DNA of 64,000 nucleotides from RCIO01 sp035555795 (GTDB lineage: Bacteria; Pseudomonadota; Alphaproteobacteria; Rhizobiales; Rhizobiaceae). The stretch lies in NCBI GenBank assembly GCA_035555795.1, contig DATMGE010000039.1, positions 26,161-90,160 of the forward strand. The letters are read 5' to 3'. The position numbers were made by a program, and so were the translations under genes. Shown piece after piece: positions 63,210 to 64,000 of this stretch; positions within the stretch are counted from its first letter, which is position 1, and the number at the start of each line of letters is the position of its first letter. A model generated the notes under the pieces. That model did no database searches. It saw only the letters and a program-made list of their open reading frames with translations, and was not told the DNA's origin.

Positions 63210-64000
63210 GCCTTGCCAGCCAGTGCGGCGAGTTCGCCGGGAAGCGCATAGGCCCATTGCGTGATGTTGCCGGCGCCGAGGAAGATGACGAAATCGCCCG
63301 GTGCGGCAAGCGCGGCCACAGCCGGCGCGATCGCTTCGGGGCCATCGATGAAACGGGCATCGCGATGCCCCGCCGCGCGGATGCGCGACACCAGGGTCTC
63401 GCCCGAAACACCCTCGATCGGATCCTCGCCAGCGGCATAGACCGGCGCGATCATCACCGTGTCGGCATCGTTGAAGCAGGAGGCGAAATCGTCGAACAGG
63501 TCGCGCAGGCGGGTGAAGCGATGCGGCTGCGCAATGGCGATGACGCGCCCCGAACAGGCATCGCGCGCGGCGCGCAGCGCGGCCTTGATCTCAACGGGAT
63601 GGTGCCCATAGTCGTCGAAAACGCTGACGCCGTTCCAGTTCCCCGTGGGCGTGAAGCGCCGCTTGACGCCGCCGAACCCTGACAGGCCCTTGCGAATATC
63701 CTCGGCACTGATGCCCAGCTCATAGGCCAGCGCGATCGCTGCCGTGGCGTTGGAGACGTTGTGGCGGCCGGGCATTGGCAGGCGCAGGCCGTCGATGCGC
63801 AGCGTCGCGTCCTCGTTGCGCCGCCGCAGCACCACATCGAAGAGCGAGGTCGCGCCGTCCATGCGATGGTTCTCGAAACGCACATCCGCCTGCGGGTTCG
63901 CGCCATAGGTGACGATACGCCGGTCCTCGATGCGGGACACCAGCGACTGCACTTCCGGATGGTCGATGCACATCACCCCGAAGCCATAGAAGGGCACATT
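63206..64000 (-). CDS. murC: UDP-N-acetylmuramate-L-alanine ligase, 5' truncated by window
   Basis: Only the C-terminal 264 residues are in the window. The part seen includes RHNVSNATAAIALAYELG (central domain), FDDYGHHPVEI and the C-terminal domain IAIAQPHRFTRLRDLFDDF, all typical of MurC. The frame runs off the end at 64000, and its first in-window codon is not a start. It adds L-alanine to UDP-MurNAc and is coupled to murB. Confidence 0.94.
   Translation of the reverse strand, partial: NVPFYGFGVMCIDHPEVQSLVSRIEDRRIVTYGANPQADVRFENHRMDGATSLFDVVLRRRNEDATLRIDGLRLPMPGRHNVSNATAAIALAYELGISAEDIRKGLSGFGGVKRRFTPTGNWNGVSVFDDYGHHPVEIKAALRAARDACSGRVIAIAQPHRFTRLRDLFDDFASCFNDADTVMIAPVYAAGEDPIEGVSGETLVSRIRAAGHRDARFIDGPEAIAPAVAALAAPGDFVIFLGAGNITQWAYALPGELAALAGKA

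Overview
This is a GC-rich (roughly 60-65% by eye), densely packed, single-chromosome-type stretch from an alphaproteobacterium of the order Hyphomicrobiales (Rhizobiales), most likely Phyllobacteriaceae-like. The family- or genus-level guess is inference. It rests on the neighbourhoods lptF-lptG-lptD-surA-pdxA-rsmA, gmk-yicC-mltG-fabF-acpP-fabG-fabD, rpsF-rpsR-rplI ... dnaB-alr-radA-cvpA-purF and murC-murB-ddl-ftsQ-ftsA-ftsZ-lpxC, on a long-linker FtsZ, an Arg/Asp-tailed S6, and on intergenic mosaic repeats of the kind common in rhizobial genomes.

Region 1 (about 0.8-13.8 kb) is the accessory part. A long leftward cluster encodes an importer (two paralogous NMT1-type binding proteins, ATPase, permease), two different luciferase-like flavin monooxygenases (one NtaA/SnaA-like, one RutA-like), a small unknown protein and a divergent asparaginase-fold hydrolase with altered active-site motifs. 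A GntR/FCD regulator and two overlapping flavin-reductase genes lie upstream on the same strand, and an MFS transporter is divergent to them. Together they look like an uptake-and-oxidation pathway for an unidentified organic nitrogen or sulfur compound: import, FMNH2-dependent oxygenation, amide-type hydrolysis, with regulation by the GntR protein. A good minus-strand promoter with an adjacent perfect inverted repeat precedes the cluster. This is the best candidate for an undescribed system.

Region 2 (14.5-35 kb) is housekeeping: an ABC-F ATPase, holC and pepA; the LPS export genes lptF, lptG and lptD with a SurA-like chaperone, pdxA and rsmA; a chromate transporter; gmk, yicC and mltG; and the fatty acid genes fabF, acpP, fabG and fabD. 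A two-gene ABC-2 exporter and an orphan TadG-like von Willebrand protein follow.

Region 3 (37.8-47.3 kb) is rightward: rpsF-rpsR-rplI with a strong terminator, cfa behind a recognisable promoter and palindrome, then dnaB, alr, radA, cvpA and purF. Region 4 (47.3-55.7 kb) mixes small metabolic, membrane and phospholipid genes: DoxX, an SDR, a methyltransferase, an EamA exporter, a PlsC-like acyltransferase, pssA and psd, then a second ABC-F ATPase divergent from a nucleotidyltransferase-like gene. Region 5 (55.7-64 kb) is the leftward cell-wall and division cluster, cut by the window end inside murC. In it a 427-bp gap containing a mosaic repeat separates murB from ddl, and murB takes its stop codon from the repeat. 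I recognised no tRNA, rRNA, CRISPR array, insertion sequence or prophage.
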